DNA from: Branchiostoma floridae
Taxonomy: Eukaryota > Chordata > Leptocardii > Amphioxiformes > Branchiostomatidae
Assembly: GCF_000003815.2 (NCBI RefSeq)
Contig: NC_049990.1
Location: 18,041,199 to 18,105,198, forward strand
Direction of reading: 5' to 3'
Length of the DNA: 64,000 bases
Positions 1-10,995 of this stretch are shown here, piece by piece; positions within the stretch are counted from its first letter, which is position 1; the number at the start of each line of letters is the position of its first letter. The notes under the pieces were generated by a model. It had not been told where the DNA came from. It did not search any database and saw only the letters and a list, made by a program, of their open reading frames with translations. The position numbers and the translations under genes were made by a program.

Positions 1-154
1 AAAAAAGAATCTCGTTTATAGCCAGTGATTTTCCTACCTTATGAAATTATTCACAACTGCAGTTTCTTACCAGACTGTGCAAATCAGTACAATGTAACCC
101 CAAATCAAAGTCATTAAGTATCATTTAATCTTAACGGAGTCAAAATGAGCATAC

Positions 155-3100
155 CTGTCTTAAAATGGCTGACAAGCTTGTCCATGGTCACACCAGGAAC
201 CCTGTGAGCCGAGAACATGCTGCGAAACTGATCCATACAGAACGGCTGTCCTGTCAGCACAGCCTTGTCTACCGGTATCTGCTCTCTAATGTTACAAAAC
301 ATAATTAATGTCCTCACCTTCTGTACAAACTTCAGACTTCAGGAAGATGAAGTAGAAAGATGGATAAAGGTTAACACCATTCCAAATCATGGGTTAACTA
401 CAAAATACTAAAAACACAATATGGATATTAGTGACTTGGTTGAATAAGACATAGATATTGAATACGTCTATATAAATAGCGTACATTGACCTGAATAAGA
501 ACGACTAATCATGATAGAAAATGTGTTTAGATGAGTTTTATGCAACTTTATCAAATTATATTGATTAGATGTGATAGTAAAACTTCATTTTCTGTTTTCT
601 ACAGGTTCATCCAGACATACATTCTCTTGGGCTTACTTCCTGAGGAGTTTCCACAGATAGAGAGATGCCGAGAGGAACAGTGGAACCCTGTCTGCCGGTT
701 CCACTCCTATGGCAGACCACATGTGGTCCATGACGGGTACAAACCCGACAACGTTGGAAGTCAGGGGAAGGGAGTGCCGTGACTGAAGGTACATCAGATC
801 CACCCACCAGTCTTCAAGCTGAGGACATTACGATACAGAAAAATATTCAAACAAGCTTTACATGGTTTCTATAATATATTGTTGCTGGGAAAATACGATC
901 TTGTTTTCCCAAGTTTTAGGGCTATGTCGCCTGTAGATGTAACATCCATTGGCATAATACCGGTCGGTTTACTGCAATTTCTCAAGCAATGCTAATTTGG
1001 CAAATGATCAACGCATCATTTTCTCCAGTTACATGTTGCTGTTACAGCTTACCTTTGCCACTTCTTCTGTGTAAATTATTTTGTCTCTCTGGTCCTGCTA
1101 AAAACATAATATCGTAATTGGAACACACCGCGGAATTGCACGGAGAACGGGCCGGCGCGTGGTTGGAAGGGGGTGCACTTTACCGGCCGAACGAAACACG
1201 GCACAATTAACTGCCGCTATGTACCTTTATACATCCTCTGTTGTTCCTTTCTTTCCTGTTAGTAGTTGCACAAAACAAAAATCTGCATGAGCATACAAAA
1301 AGTCATGAGAAAATGGGCGTATACTGACAAGAATTTTCATTTAATTTTGGTCCGTCACAACCGCTATGACGTAAAACTTTACTGCTGGCCGTAGCATTAA
1401 AAATGGCGGGAAAATGGCGGCGTACGTTCAATTTGACCCATTCAGCCGTAGATCCGGGCGATAATGCAACGGTTCCTCACACTTTTACACGAGTTGTAGG
1501 TCACCAAAAGAAATTCAAGATTGCTGTTGAATCATGCTCGTCTTGTGCCGTGAGCATATGTGATTATTATCTACAAATCTGGCGATGAACGTGACAGTGT
1601 GTTNNNNNNNNNNNNNNNNNNNNNNNNNNNNNNNNNNNNNNNNNNNNNNNNNNNNNNNNNNNNNNNNNNNNNNNNNNNNNNNNNNNNNNNNNNNNNNNNN
1701 NNNAAACTTTTGGCCTTGTTGTCATTGAGGTACATCAGATCCACTTTGTAAATTATGTATTGGACATTACGATACAGAAAAATATACCTCAGAAATAACT
1801 ATTGTTGCATGTGTAGATCTCTTTAAGTTCCACTATTTTTAATCGACCGGTTTTAGCTATAGGGCTATGTCGCCTGTAGATGTACACGTCACAAGAAAAG
1901 CTAGCTATAAATTGACATGTATATACATTGATAATTTCTGTGAATAGTTTCAGGTTGGTACGTCACTGAATAAAGAGACTCTGTTTACACAACCATTGCT
2001 TTATTCACACTGACGTTTCGGTGGCGTGTGGAACAGTATTTTTAAGCAGTAGACAAACTGTTACATCTGTTCACCGCTAATTGACAACTGTTATTGATGT
2101 TGTACACTCCCTTGCGTTTGGCACCGCATTGTAAATATTTTGCATACATCTGTCTGTGCATATTGTTTGTTTGTTTGTAATATGCATTTGTAAATGTAAA
2201 TTTGTAATATGCATTTGTAAATGTAAATTTGCATATGTAAATACTTTGCGTTTTGTGACCGCATCTGAACTGTGAGCAGCGACACCTGTCCTGCAGTACA
2301 ATGTAAACCATTCAGTATTGCCCTGAAGAAGATGACAGACGGTCACCGAATCGTCGGTGTGAATAAAGCATTGGTTGTGTAGAAAGAGTCTCTTTATTCA
2401 TTTATAATTTCTGCTTTTCTGATATGGGATAGTACATACAGGGAAGTCGAAATTTCATCAAAGACGCAAAAAGTCAATAACTTGGAACACAACAGTCGAT
2501 CATGTTTGTCTCATTCATTAAAAGCCCAACTAGACTAACGCATTCTATATTAATTGAATTAATGTATATATATTGTACTCGATAAAGTTTAAACGTCAAG
2601 TCTTCTTTGGTTCATGGCTCAGATTTCACTCTAAACCAGAGACTCTGACACTAAACATAACACACGTTCTCTTACTTACCCAGTTCCTTTTAACCTTTGC
2701 CCTCTCCAGTAATTGCTGATGCAGGGATTGACCGACCCCTTGTTCAAACTCCCTCACCACCGTCTCTGTGTGCTTGTATTCCTCCGCCGTAACGAATGGT
2801 TTTACTGGTTACACAAAGACAATGCTAGCATTATTGTTGTTACTCCTTAATAATTGGTTTACTTTCAAATCTCTCCTCTAATGCATACACTTTAGTAGTC
2901 TTCGTTGTTATGATAATTGTGCTTCACTAAGTACGATGTAAAACTGGTAAACAGGACGAAAGGACTTGTTACGCAGTGTAGTTTGTACGTCAGTCACAAG
3001 CAATTTTATTGTTTCCCAATGCCAGATTGACACCCATACCTGACTCTAGATACTTGTCCAGAGTGTTCTTGAGAGGAGGTACAGGTAAATGTGGTATTGA

Positions 3101-3453
3101 GTCCTGGTACTTCCAGGTTCGCTCTCCAAACACTTGGATCGCTTTCTTCTGTAACCATTCTTGTAGAATTCCAGGTATCCACTTAAAGAAGAGACCACAG
3201 AAATACATTAATTCTGCCATTAGTCGTAAACATACTAACTTATTTCTAACGAAGAAGGATAACTGGAAATCTCACGTCTGTTCATCTAGCCAACTATTTA
3301 CACTTCACTTACATGCAGTTGCTTCAGTTCGTCGTCGCTGGCCGCAAACTGCCGCGCTAGCTGGAGTTTCCTGACGGCTTCGGTAAGCCCCGTGCGGGAG
3401 GCGACATACTGCAGCAGCTGGACGGCGTTTCGGTGTACTCTGGTCAGCGACAT
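155..3453 (-). CDS. CROT: Carnitine O-octanoyltransferase-like gene, 5' half only (cut by window start)
   Basis: Five coding exons are read on the minus strand: 3,313-3,453, 3,040-3,181, 2,690-2,814, 637-818 and 155-285. They are bounded by AG/GT sites and join in phase to about 240 residues matching the N-terminal half of the right-arm gene. The family signature LPVPPL followed by a DKYLES segment is in exon 2, and the WW motif of choline/carnitine acyltransferases opens exon 4. Exon 2 begins two codons later than in the right-arm copy because of a 6-bp difference at the acceptor. No stop or frameshift is seen in these exons. The catalytic histidine and the C-terminal half would lie beyond position 1, so whether the gene is functional cannot be judged. 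Intron 3 holds a gap, a MITE and a partial duplication of the exon 4 border. Confidence 0.85.
1604..1703. other. Assembly gap (100 N)
   Basis: Exactly 100 N, the usual placeholder for a gap of unknown size. It lies in intron 3 of the left CROT copy, and sequence duplicated from around exon 4 resumes just after it. Confidence 0.98.
1725..1890. repeat. Partial duplicate of the CROT exon 4 border
   Basis: After the gap the sequence repeats parts of 781-945. It contains the exon 4 start segment (GGTACATCAGATCCAC), then GGACATTACGATACAG, and later GGGCTATGTCGCCTGTAG, which also occurs near 920. The exon piece is broken, so it is a non-coding fragment or an assembly overlap across the gap. Confidence 0.6.
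1967..2400. mobile_element. Terminal-inverted-repeat element (MITE), left arm only
   Basis: The two ends read TGAATAAAGAGACTCT and its inverted partner, each followed by a matching ACACAACCA segment, with a 400-bp non-coding interior that contains a short direct repeat at 2,177-2,235. The corresponding place in the right arm (about 24,790) lacks the element and shows one copy of AGAAATTAT, which flanks the left-arm insertion on both sides. The copy therefore inserted after the arms separated. About 27 bp between the left flank copy and the inverted repeat also belong to the insertion. Confidence 0.7.
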
Positions 3454-3922
3454 GAGGGTCCCTAGTGCTGTTAGCGGGGACAGCTGATGGAAAGAGTACT
3501 TTTGTTGATCAACCTGTTCTAGAGAACAATTTACGCAGATGACACATAACGCATTATGCAAATTATCCTTTTTACAGGTCTTCCACTTGTACAAAAAATC
3601 TGTTCAAGTAGGACACGTAGGCAAGTGAACAGGTAGGATTAGGACTCACTTAAGATTGGACCATTGGCATTGGAGAGATGTTTACTCAATTAATTGTGCC
3701 AAAGGTAATCTTTATCCCCGGTTTCAGTCTCCTCACACATTTATGTACCGTTAATCTAAGTCTTTTTGTAACTTGCCTAATTGGAACGCACATGTAGTAT
3801 CGAAATGAAATGATAAAGCATATGGATAAAGAAGGAAGCAAAGATCATATTGGCGGAACTGTAAAGTATCCTCGTTGATTTAGGCTTCATTCAAGGAACA
3901 ACCAACGCATATTTTCATCACA

Positions 3923-4022
3923 NNNNNNNNNNNNNNNNNNNNNNNNNNNNNNNNNNNNNNNNNNNNNNNNNNNNNNNNNNNNNNNNNNNNNNNNNNNNNN
4001 NNNNNNNNNNNNNNNNNNNNNN
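3923..4022. other. Assembly gap (100 N)
   Basis: Exactly 100 N, upstream of the left CROT copy. Sequence on both sides is AT-rich and non-coding. Confidence 0.98.
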
Positions 4023-4320
4023 ATGAACCAAAACAGCCAATGAAAGGAAACAAAACAGAAAATATATCAATTACATACAAACGTCACTGCTCAGAAGCTG
4101 TTATCAACCAAATATTTTCGCGAAAATGCAGAATATTTCCCAGTAGCCCTTTGTCCAGTAACGCACAATACTAAATTACCATTAGGCTCGCCCTTAAGCA
4201 TTGTGTTGGAGTAAAAAAAGAGCCACCCTACATCTACTTGGTTTTGGGACCAGGTCATGGGTTTTAAAGCCTTCTTTCTGAACATAGATTGTGTACGTCT
4301 GTGTTTTGAGTGGAGGAGAT

Positions 4321-4545
4321 GATCAACTGATATGATTTATGAAAATGAGGAACTTATTTGCATAATCAATGACAAACACAATTAATACACCAATTGCAAA
4401 AGTAAAACCACTTTGCGAAGGTATGATGAGAAATGATCAACTGATATAATTTATGAAAATAAGGAACTTATTTGCACAATCAATGACAAGCACAATTAAT
4501 ACACCAATTGTAGAAGTAAAATTATTTTGCGAAGGTTTGGGTTCG
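4321..4545. repeat. Two tandem copies of a 114-bp unit
   Basis: The segment starting GATCAACTGATATGATTTAT at 4,321 recurs at 4,435 with a few substitutions. Both copies include ATTTGCA followed by AATCAATGACAA and AATTAATACACCAATTG. It is non-coding. Confidence 0.8.
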
Positions 4546-4569
4546 TGGAACACTAGATGTGTTATAACG

Positions 4570-4651
4570 TATGACCTGCCGAGAAGAGCTGGATGACAAT
4601 GCCATGACTGTTGTGGTCCCGACCCTGAAGGAGGATCTTCTCTGGGACCAT
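4570..4651 (-). pseudogene. Ghost of exon 1 of the transmembrane collagen-lectin gene
   Basis: Read on the minus strand from 4,651, the sequence begins ATGGTCCCAGAGAAG and encodes MVPEKILLQGRDHNSHGIV. Exon 1 of the collagen-lectin gene at 34,574 encodes [19 protein letters not shown]. Similarity continues upstream of the start codon (4,651-4,700 against 34,575-34,645) and into fold-back repeat sequence (4,700-4,870 against 34,900-35,040). It stops about 27 codons into the exon, before the end of the transmembrane segment, so no functional product is expected. It shows that the lectin locus and its flank were copied into this arm. Confidence 0.75.
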
Positions 4652-4689
4652 CTTTATCTACCAGTGATGCGCGATCTGAGACAGACTAA

Positions 4690-5590
4690 ATGGCGTGATT
4701 TGCATGAACTCTCATAGGTCGTTCCCCATTGGTTCAGAGTGAACATGACAAACCTGCTTGTGTCTATTGATCTCTATTGTCAACAAGCGCTGATGCCTGG
4801 GGAGTTTTGGTGGGGTTTAGCAAAATTGTCTGACCTCGCGTTTAAACGTTTGGTCACCTGAGGTCAAGTCACGCACACGATTTCTCCTTACCTTTTGCCT
4901 GATGACATCGGATTTACACAAGGTCTTCTATTTGTGCTCTATATATGTTTTACCTCAGGTGATCAAACCTGTTTATTCTCGTAGCAACTCAGTCAATGCA
5001 TGCCTGAAACGCCGCAGTGTATTTCGAATGATTATGACCTTCAATCAATGCCTGAAGGCCGGCTAAAACATACCACTATGTAATTAGCTATCATGGTTAC
5101 ATGCTTCGGCCAAGCGCCTCTACCCTACGTAAAGAAACGATAGAATTTACAAGGACCAGCCGTTTGAAACGGCTTTGCTTTGTCGCTAAAACATTGGCTG
5201 CCCATACGACGAGTCGACAAGTCATGTAAGATCCTCTCCGTCCGTTCTTGGTAACATCTTTAGCAGATGACAGATAGTCGCCTGGCTTCAGGGGGTCCCT
5301 CAACACCCATGACACTCGTCTGGTCGGGGTACGGTCAAAACCGCTGTGAATGCTAGTTTAGGCTCTCTGTAAGGCCTATTGACGAGGTCTCCTTACCCTG
5401 TACCAGCTCGGTCTTCCCTGCTGTCCAACCTTCAGATCACCGTCCAAATGTTGTGTCTCCTCCCGCGGCTCTACCCTTCCCCTGCGAGGATAGGGGAATT
5501 CGAACAGCTGCAGTCCGGAGCGACCATGAAAGCTGAAGACCTGACGGGAATCTGGCTGCAGTACCGCTGGGAGCAGATGTGATCATTCAG
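4690..5590. repeat. Non-coding arm sequence with fold-back-family repeat
   Basis: This stretch matches 22,120-23,060 of the right arm in inverted orientation. It includes a block (about 4,795-4,870) related to the ends of the 34,870-37,340 fold-back region, recognisable by GGAGTTTTGG and the CACCTGAGGTCAA segment. Open frames here and in the right arm translate similarly, but they have no splice context or family match, so I treat them as non-coding. Confidence 0.55.
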
Positions 5591-5599
5591 TAAAGCGGC

Positions 5600-5672
5600 T
5601 ACATAGAGTCTGAGTCTTCATCATCATTGTGTCTGCTCCTTCTCGCCGTAATCATAAGGAGTACTGATGAGC
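5600..5672 (-). pseudogene. Stump of the predicted myristoylated-protein gene (3' end only)
   Basis: On the minus strand the sequence corresponds to the last codons of the two-exon gene at 38,468-39,372, including the TPYDYGE segment and the acidic tail before TAG. Upstream it is cut by a MITE whose end lies at about 5,672. Exon 1 and most of exon 2 are missing. The acidic tail is also out of phase, since TGA occurs before the DED segment. This is a dead remnant. Confidence 0.7.
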
Positions 5673-6162
5673 AAATAACTTTTATGGACGACATCCACGA
5701 ACTCATGAATTTTCGCCAGATATCTAGAAAAAAAGTTTTTTTTCTTCTTCAGAGATGGTCAACATGACAAGAAAGTAGCGAAATGGGGAACTATGTTTTG
5801 TTGTAGCCTAATGATTGTACTTATAGAAGTGACAATAGTGAGCTAGCCAGGGCTGTAGTTAGAGAAGTGACACTAGTTGGAAATTGCAAAACTGTCAACA
5901 CTATGGAAGTAATTAGTATGCCAACTTAATAAGTGAATACTGGTGTAACTTTTACTACACTAGCTCAATTCCTGAATACAGGAATGAATGCCTTGTTATC
6001 GGTACTACCATGTTTTGTCACTTCAATTTTTATTACAACGTTTATGGTGTCTACTTCGAAAACTAAACCATCTTTTTTTTACCCATCTCTGTTTCGCCTT
6101 ATCACATTTTTTTTGCAATCTGCAAAGAATGCCATCCATAATATTTACTTGCTGTGGCCTAA
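5672..6162. mobile_element. MITE with GGATGACATCC/GCTGTGGCCTAA-type ends (degenerate)
   Basis: The right end reads GCCATCCATAATATTTACTT then GCTGTGGCCTAATC, and the left end carries the inverted ATGGACGACATCC segment. The same family occurs at 19,283 and 37,602. It is non-coding. Its insertion coincides with the truncation of the myristoylated-protein stump. Confidence 0.65.
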
Positions 6163-6502
6163 TCAATTTTAGCATTTTCTTCTTGTTTTACAGGGGATTT
6201 AGGTGGAATGTTGCTACAATTTAGGATTCAACAGTACCTTTCACATAATAAATATTGCTTCACATATCTGTTGGAAATGTCTATAAAAATGTTCTGTGTA
6301 CATCATAGTGTAAACAATCTGATGTAATACCTATTTCTTCAATATATATCAATCATTTAGGTAGCCAACCATACTCAAAGTCAAATACATAAAAAAGCCA
6401 GAGTCAACAACAGACGATGCAAAAGACCTCGATCATTAATATCTTAACTTGGAAATTGATATAGTTATCTAAGTATGCATAAATATATCCTGTTTTATCT
6501 GC

Positions 6503-6628
6503 NNNNNNNNNNNNNNNNNNNNNNNNNNNNNNNNNNNNNNNNNNNNNNNNNNNNNNNNNNNNNNNNNNNNNNNNNNNNNNNNNNNNNNNNNNNNNNNNNN
6601 NNNNNNNNNNNNNNNNNNNNNNNNNNNN
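6503..6628. other. Assembly gap (126 N)
   Basis: A run of 126 N downstream of the left sulfotransferase-like copy. Its length differs from the 100-N placeholders elsewhere, so it may be an estimated size. Confidence 0.98.
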
Positions 6629-7929
6629 TGATTAGATTGTCAACATTGTGACCTGTGTAAGTTAGTTACAGGTGTATGTAACCAAGCATAAATTAAGCAG
6701 ATGTGAAAGTCATTTGTATAATCATAATTTTTCATGGAGGTAAGAGGTCTCCGAACTCTTGTTGATGTACCTTCAGTTACGAATATTTTTCAAATGTGGG
6801 TGAGAGTCCCGTTGCTTACAAAGTCTGGTTGGTTGATTTCCATGTTAGCATGTTCAATAACCTTTAAGATGATCCCCATCTCCCAGTCCCCCACCCAGCT
6901 GCCTCCCCCACTTGGCCCCCTACTGGACAATCTATGGCCCGCCTGACTGTCAACACCGAAAACCTCTCGTATTTTCTGTTTTGCATCTTTATCCCGACAT
7001 CCGATTCCGAGAATATCCATGACTTTCAGAACCATGCCCTCCTTATATCTACATAACTCGTCGTATCTCAGTATCACATGGAAACATTTATGTGGGTCAT
7101 CTTTCGTCAGCTCATTTGCTTTTTTCATAAACATGAGCCAAATACAGGCAAAGAACCAGACGACACCATGGGTAACGGGAATGGAAGTAAACACAGGGAC
7201 ATCCCATGGAGCAGGGAACACTATATCACCTATGTTCTCAACATACTTGATATCACGTTTAAGAGCAATTTGGAGCCAGTACTTCCAATAGCGGCCCTCT
7301 GCCATGAGATGGAGGTTAGAGTCCACATATCCGACGACGTCCCGATACAGGAAGATGTTCTTCACTCTTGGCAATGCGGTTTGCAACAGGTCTGCAATGG
7401 GAAGAACCTGTGGATATAGAAACTGTCAGTGCAATGCGGGAACGAGGTTTAACGAGATGGAAATGAAGTCAGATAGTCAGATTATGAAACACATTCATTC
7501 AATCGTGATAACAGCAGGGTTTTGCCCCGCACAGCCTTAATAAATGCAGTCCATTTATATTGTGTAGCTTCCTTGTTGACTTACCTGGCCACGCAATTTG
7601 TAACAGGTTATTGTTTTGGAAGGATCGTCCTGTAACAGGGAGTAGTTGAAAAGGGTGTTGGTGTGTCTTATGACGGTCATGAGCATTTCCTTCTCATCCA
7701 AAGATGTATCCTTTTGGAGGGCGTAACGTGAGAAATTGGTGTGCACGTCGGATTCAGAAATTGTGTGCATCTCACCACTCGCCTGTAGAGCTTTGACCAG
7801 CAGTGTCGAGCCGCATCGCACTGTTTTTAAAAGAATGTAAGGCGTTAACGTAATGTCCTTTGGGATTTTTTTCAATGTTTGCTGCTTGTCAATCGTGTTT
7901 CGTATATAAGAACGGATATCCTACTTTAG

Positions 7930-9200
7930 TTGAGGCCTCGCCCCGTCTAACTCCTGTAACTCACAAACGACTTATCATATGACCCCTAATTTTTTAGAGA
8001 ATGACGTAGACATAAAAAATGAGTATTGTAGGAAATGTGACGTCATTATAACTTAATATTGCGTAATTATGACGTCATTAATGTGATTGTATTGGCTGGA
8101 ACCATGAAGAAAAGTGTATTCCCATGAAACTTCAAGTTGTGCTTCGAAAATGCAACAGCCATTGTAGGTAACAAAATAATCATGTCTGCTACGACTTCTG
8201 TTGTCAATAGCAACATCGGGTCAGGTAGTTACGAATTTTAAGGGATGATATTAAAGCTAGTTCTACTAGATCTGGTGTAATGGTCCGCCACCTTGGATCT
8301 AGGCCGATGACGTCGTTCAATTCGCATAATTCATGCACACTTAATTATGAAAAATAAACTTAATTAGAGAAGGTTTTATTCATGTATTAAGATAGCTTTT
8401 ATGTAGCAAGAAAACCTGAAAAATACAGTGTTGGAACCGAAATTAGCGAGATACAGTGTTGGAACCGAAATTAGCGAATACAGTGTTGGAACCGAAATTA
8501 GCGATTTTTGTAAAAAAAAATGCCTATTAATAACCGATTGCCATGGCAACACGAAAATAGAAATGTTTCCAAACTTTTTGAAATTGTTGCCAACTAAATT
8601 TTAGGAAAAGTCCTCGAATTTGGTGGCTGTAGGGTAAGCCGTTCGGGCGTTATGCGACATAAAAGTTGGCACAGGTCTCACCCCCCCCCCCGTCTGAATA
8701 GGGTTAAGCATACATTCATTTTTCTCTTCCTTTTGTAGCTAATGCTTCTGTACCATGCAACAATTACCTCATATAATTTCCTTCCGTTTGAACAAAAGAC
8801 ATTTAGCGTGATTTAGAGGAGACTCCTCCATATCAGATTTTATATAGAAACATCATTTCGTTATTGATAAGATGTTCCTGTCAATAACGCAAAATGGGTA
8901 ATTGGAAGGATACGGAGATTTTAGAACCACTCTGATAGATTTATTGAAATGTCTATTGTCTTTTCAGTCACCCTTCTAACGTTTTTTTAATGATATAGCC
9001 AGAATATAATCTATGTTTACAAACATCGACTTTACGTCGCTGTGAGAGCGCAGCGCGATCGCAGTCTTGTGGAAAGTACAGTATAGTACACAAGATTTTA
9101 TTTTTGTACGAAAATAACAGTAATATAGCAATTGATGAAATTTGGCGCAGGCCTTCAAAAACATTTAGAAAATAGATAGCACGCAATAAATCATTACTAA
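7930..9200. other. Intron of left sulfotransferase-like copy
   Basis: AT-rich sequence aligned in inverted orientation with 14,750-15,720. It contains the short tandem array at 8,423 and a poly-C run near 8,680. No exon is seen. Confidence 0.6.
8423..8504. repeat. Three tandem copies of a 27-28-bp unit
   Basis: The unit ATACAGTGTTGGAACCGAAA followed by TTAGCGA is repeated three times at 8,423, 8,451 and 8,478. It is not seen in the corresponding part of the right arm. Confidence 0.9.
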
Positions 9201-9544
9201 CCGGATCATCTTGGCAACAGCACTTCAGAAAAAATATTCTTATTGACAATAATACCAAACAAAATTATCAAAAGACCTAGGCCTCTGACAAGTAGAAATA
9301 TAAGCTTTACCTCTCTTATGAATGGAGCTGCCTTAACTTTAGACAAGTCCTTTGGCCTCGCCAACACAAGTACCTTGTCTTTAAAGTCAGCACAGCACAC
9401 GAGGTAGTCACGACCATGCTCGCGGAAAAACTTGGCCGGGTTGGAAACTGACACTTTTTCCTTCCTTGCTTCAAAATCGCTGAACTGCGTTGGGTTGAGG
9501 TGATTCAGACCCGCTTTCACGCAGACTTGCAGTAGGTACGCCAT

Positions 9545-10856
9545 TCTTTAAATCTGAATTTGGCACACAGTTATTTTAATGTAACGATAAAGTACGTGTA
9601 GCATAAAGGCTGAGACTGATCACAGGTTGTTAAATCTATGAGACACATTACGTATACGTGTTTACAGACTGGTGCCTATTTGCCAATGTGGGTCATTTAA
9701 CCCGATGATACGTTAATGATTAACGGTTGGTAAATTTCAAACAAGTCTTATCATTGTAAATCTTTGATTATCCGGGCATATTAATGCACACATTGCCATG
9801 AGTTGAGGTACATGTCTTGCAGGACACGAGTTGTAGGTACATGTACAACGGCAAGGCTAACATCCTTGCAACAATAAGAGGCACCTGTAAGGACTTGAGC
9901 CGGCCTATAGACTTCCTAAAATAGATAAGAAGTAGGTCAGGGGGCGGAGGAAAAGGGGAGGAATCCTGGGTCCCCGGGTAGGAACATGTCGGACGTAGTG
10001 TTGTATAAAAACTATAAGCCTAGGAAGTTCTTCTCCTGTCTATTATCGTTTTAGTTGACTGCAATCTTTGATCTCATTGGGTTATCGTAGGAACAAGTAA
10101 GAAATAAATGTTACGGTGTAGGTTTGCAGACCGTTATCATTGATCATGACAACATATGTGAACATATTTTTGCATGTTATGATCATGTACACAGCGTTGT
10201 ACAGTTGCCCTTTTTCCAGGGGCCATGTACTTCAACCTCTTTTCACCACACCTGGTAAAGGACTTAGCCAAACTCTTGAAGAAACTCGAGAACGACCTAC
10301 AAACACACAGTTTCATAGCAATTGCGTTTGGTTAAATCCGGTCAAACATGTAAATGGTAGTGTTTTCTGGGGGAAATTATAGTAATGTATTGTGTAACTT
10401 CCAAATGCTAATGCAAAGTTAACGTTTTGATGCCAGAAAACTCGCTCACAGTGACGATGCCTTACGTATGGCAAGATAGGGTTGGTGGTCCTGTTTATAA
10501 ATAACAGTTGTTATTGAGTAACACAGCCACACAAGTAAGGATATCCCGAAACGCCAAGTCATGCTAGTCTATGACAATCACACACGAAGCGACATGTCCG
10601 TACGTACCTGAGTAAATTTGATCTCTGGGTTGAAGTTCGGAGTAGGGAGGTACGGAGCGGCCATTTGCAGCCTGGCGAGCAGAAAAAGGGGCGTGTCCAT
10701 GCGGGGTCAGAGTCCACTGGCGCTTTGTTGAACGTCACTGACGGTAATCTCCAAGTAGATGTTGGGACGGCTAGAAACTGTTAAGTTTCCTAGCTGCCCT
10801 TCTTTAACCTTCACGGAAGGGAAACATGTTGTTTTTGCTCCGTTTCTTCCTCTCCA
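9545..10856. other. Upstream region of left sulfotransferase-like copy
   Basis: This stretch aligns with 12,642-14,491 in inverted orientation, apart from the MITE at 13,341 present only on the right and further right-only sequence near 14,030-14,330. No coding exon is convincing. A short frame beginning MAAPYLPTPNFNPEIKFTQ (10,612-10,665 on this arm, minus) is conserved in both arms and ends at a GTACGT or GTAAGT donor. It is not in phase with the next recognised exon, so it could be a 5' untranslated exon. Confidence 0.5.
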
Positions 10857-10960
10857 ATCTGCTCTGCTCCTTCCTGTGCACTTCGAACAGGTGGTAATGA
10901 AACACCACAGGGCAACCAACAACCATGGAGGTGGCCGTCTGGTCATTGACTTTATCGGTT
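10857..10960. other. Central loop of the palindrome, between divergent sulfotransferase-like genes
   Basis: About 100 bp lies between the innermost inverted sequences. The block at about 10,816-10,856 is the reverse complement, with about four mismatches, of 10,961-10,995 continued across the retrotransposon at 12,642. The loop therefore was the original centre before the retrotransposon inserted. It sits upstream of both divergent sulfotransferase genes, so a shared promoter is possible but not shown. A minus-strand open frame with a hydrophobic start crosses the loop but does not connect to either gene by visible splice sites. Confidence 0.6.
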
Positions 10961-10986
10961 TGGAGAAGAAGAAACGTAGCAAAAAC

Positions 10987-10995
10987 AACGTGTTT
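10987..10995. repeat. Target-site duplication, left copy
   Basis: AACGTGTTT at 10,987-10,995 recurs at 12,633-12,641, directly flanking the retrotransposon. The second copy continues into CCCTTCCGTGAAGG, the arm sequence. Removing the element and one copy restores a perfect palindrome partner for about 10,816-10,856. Confidence 0.7.

Larger units (their letters stand above)
6790..9544 (-). pseudogene. Sulfotransferase-like gene, left-arm copy lacking its P-loop-joining exon
   Basis: Three coding exons remain on the minus strand: 9,311-9,544 (start MAYLLQVCVKAG), 7,585-7,820 (containing RCGSTLL, the phosphosulfate-binding P-loop type) and 6,790-7,407 (YRDV segment through to TGA). The right-arm copy has an extra 118-bp exon between the first two. 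The left arm has lost that exon in a clean deletion of about 480 bp, whose junction lies near 7,925 (GAGGCCTCAAC joined to TAAAGTAGGATAT in gene sense). Without it, exon 2 ends in phase 0 while the next exon starts in phase 2, so splicing them together shifts the frame before the P-loop. The remaining exons have no stops, which suggests recent loss, or a protein that starts internally. No replacement exon was found between 7,925 and 9,311. Confidence 0.7.
1..10858. repeat. Left arm of a giant imperfect palindrome
   Basis: This stretch is an inverted, diverged copy of about 10,959-26,400. Matching landmarks, read in opposite orientation, are the CROT exons (155-3,453 against 23,737-26,239), the stump of the myristoylated-protein gene (5,600 against about 22,050-22,118), the sulfotransferase exons (6,790-9,544 against 14,492-17,640) and the sequence beside the centre (10,790-10,856 against 12,641 onward). 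The arms differ by substitutions that change amino acids and by many insertions. The arm continues beyond position 1, because the CROT gene is cut there. It may be a real genomic inversion-duplication or two divergent haplotypes joined in assembly. The protein-level divergence and structural differences favour true paralogous arms. Confidence 0.85.

Noticed and set aside
607-807. Open frame on the minus strand mirrored at 25,140-25,343 with near-identical translation
   Set aside because: It is a shifted frame of CROT exon 4; the correct frame gives the WWVDLMYLQ segment.
5097-5315. 72-residue frame matched at 22,389-22,625
   Set aside because: Similarity reflects the arm duplication at DNA level. 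There is no splice context or domain, and substitutions do not favour the frame.
10612-10665. Conserved MAAPYLPTPNFNPEIKFTQ frame before a splice donor in both arms
   Set aside because: It is not in phase with the sulfotransferase exon 2, whose acceptor is followed by an in-frame TAA, and upstream bases differ by a frameshift between arms. It is kept only as a possible untranslated exon.
10707-10947. Minus-strand frame starting MTRRPPPWLLVALWCFITTC, signal-peptide-like, with its second half open in the right arm too
   Set aside because: It crosses the palindrome loop, ends in a stop in both arms and has no splice link to a downstream exon. It could be chance or a 5' leader.
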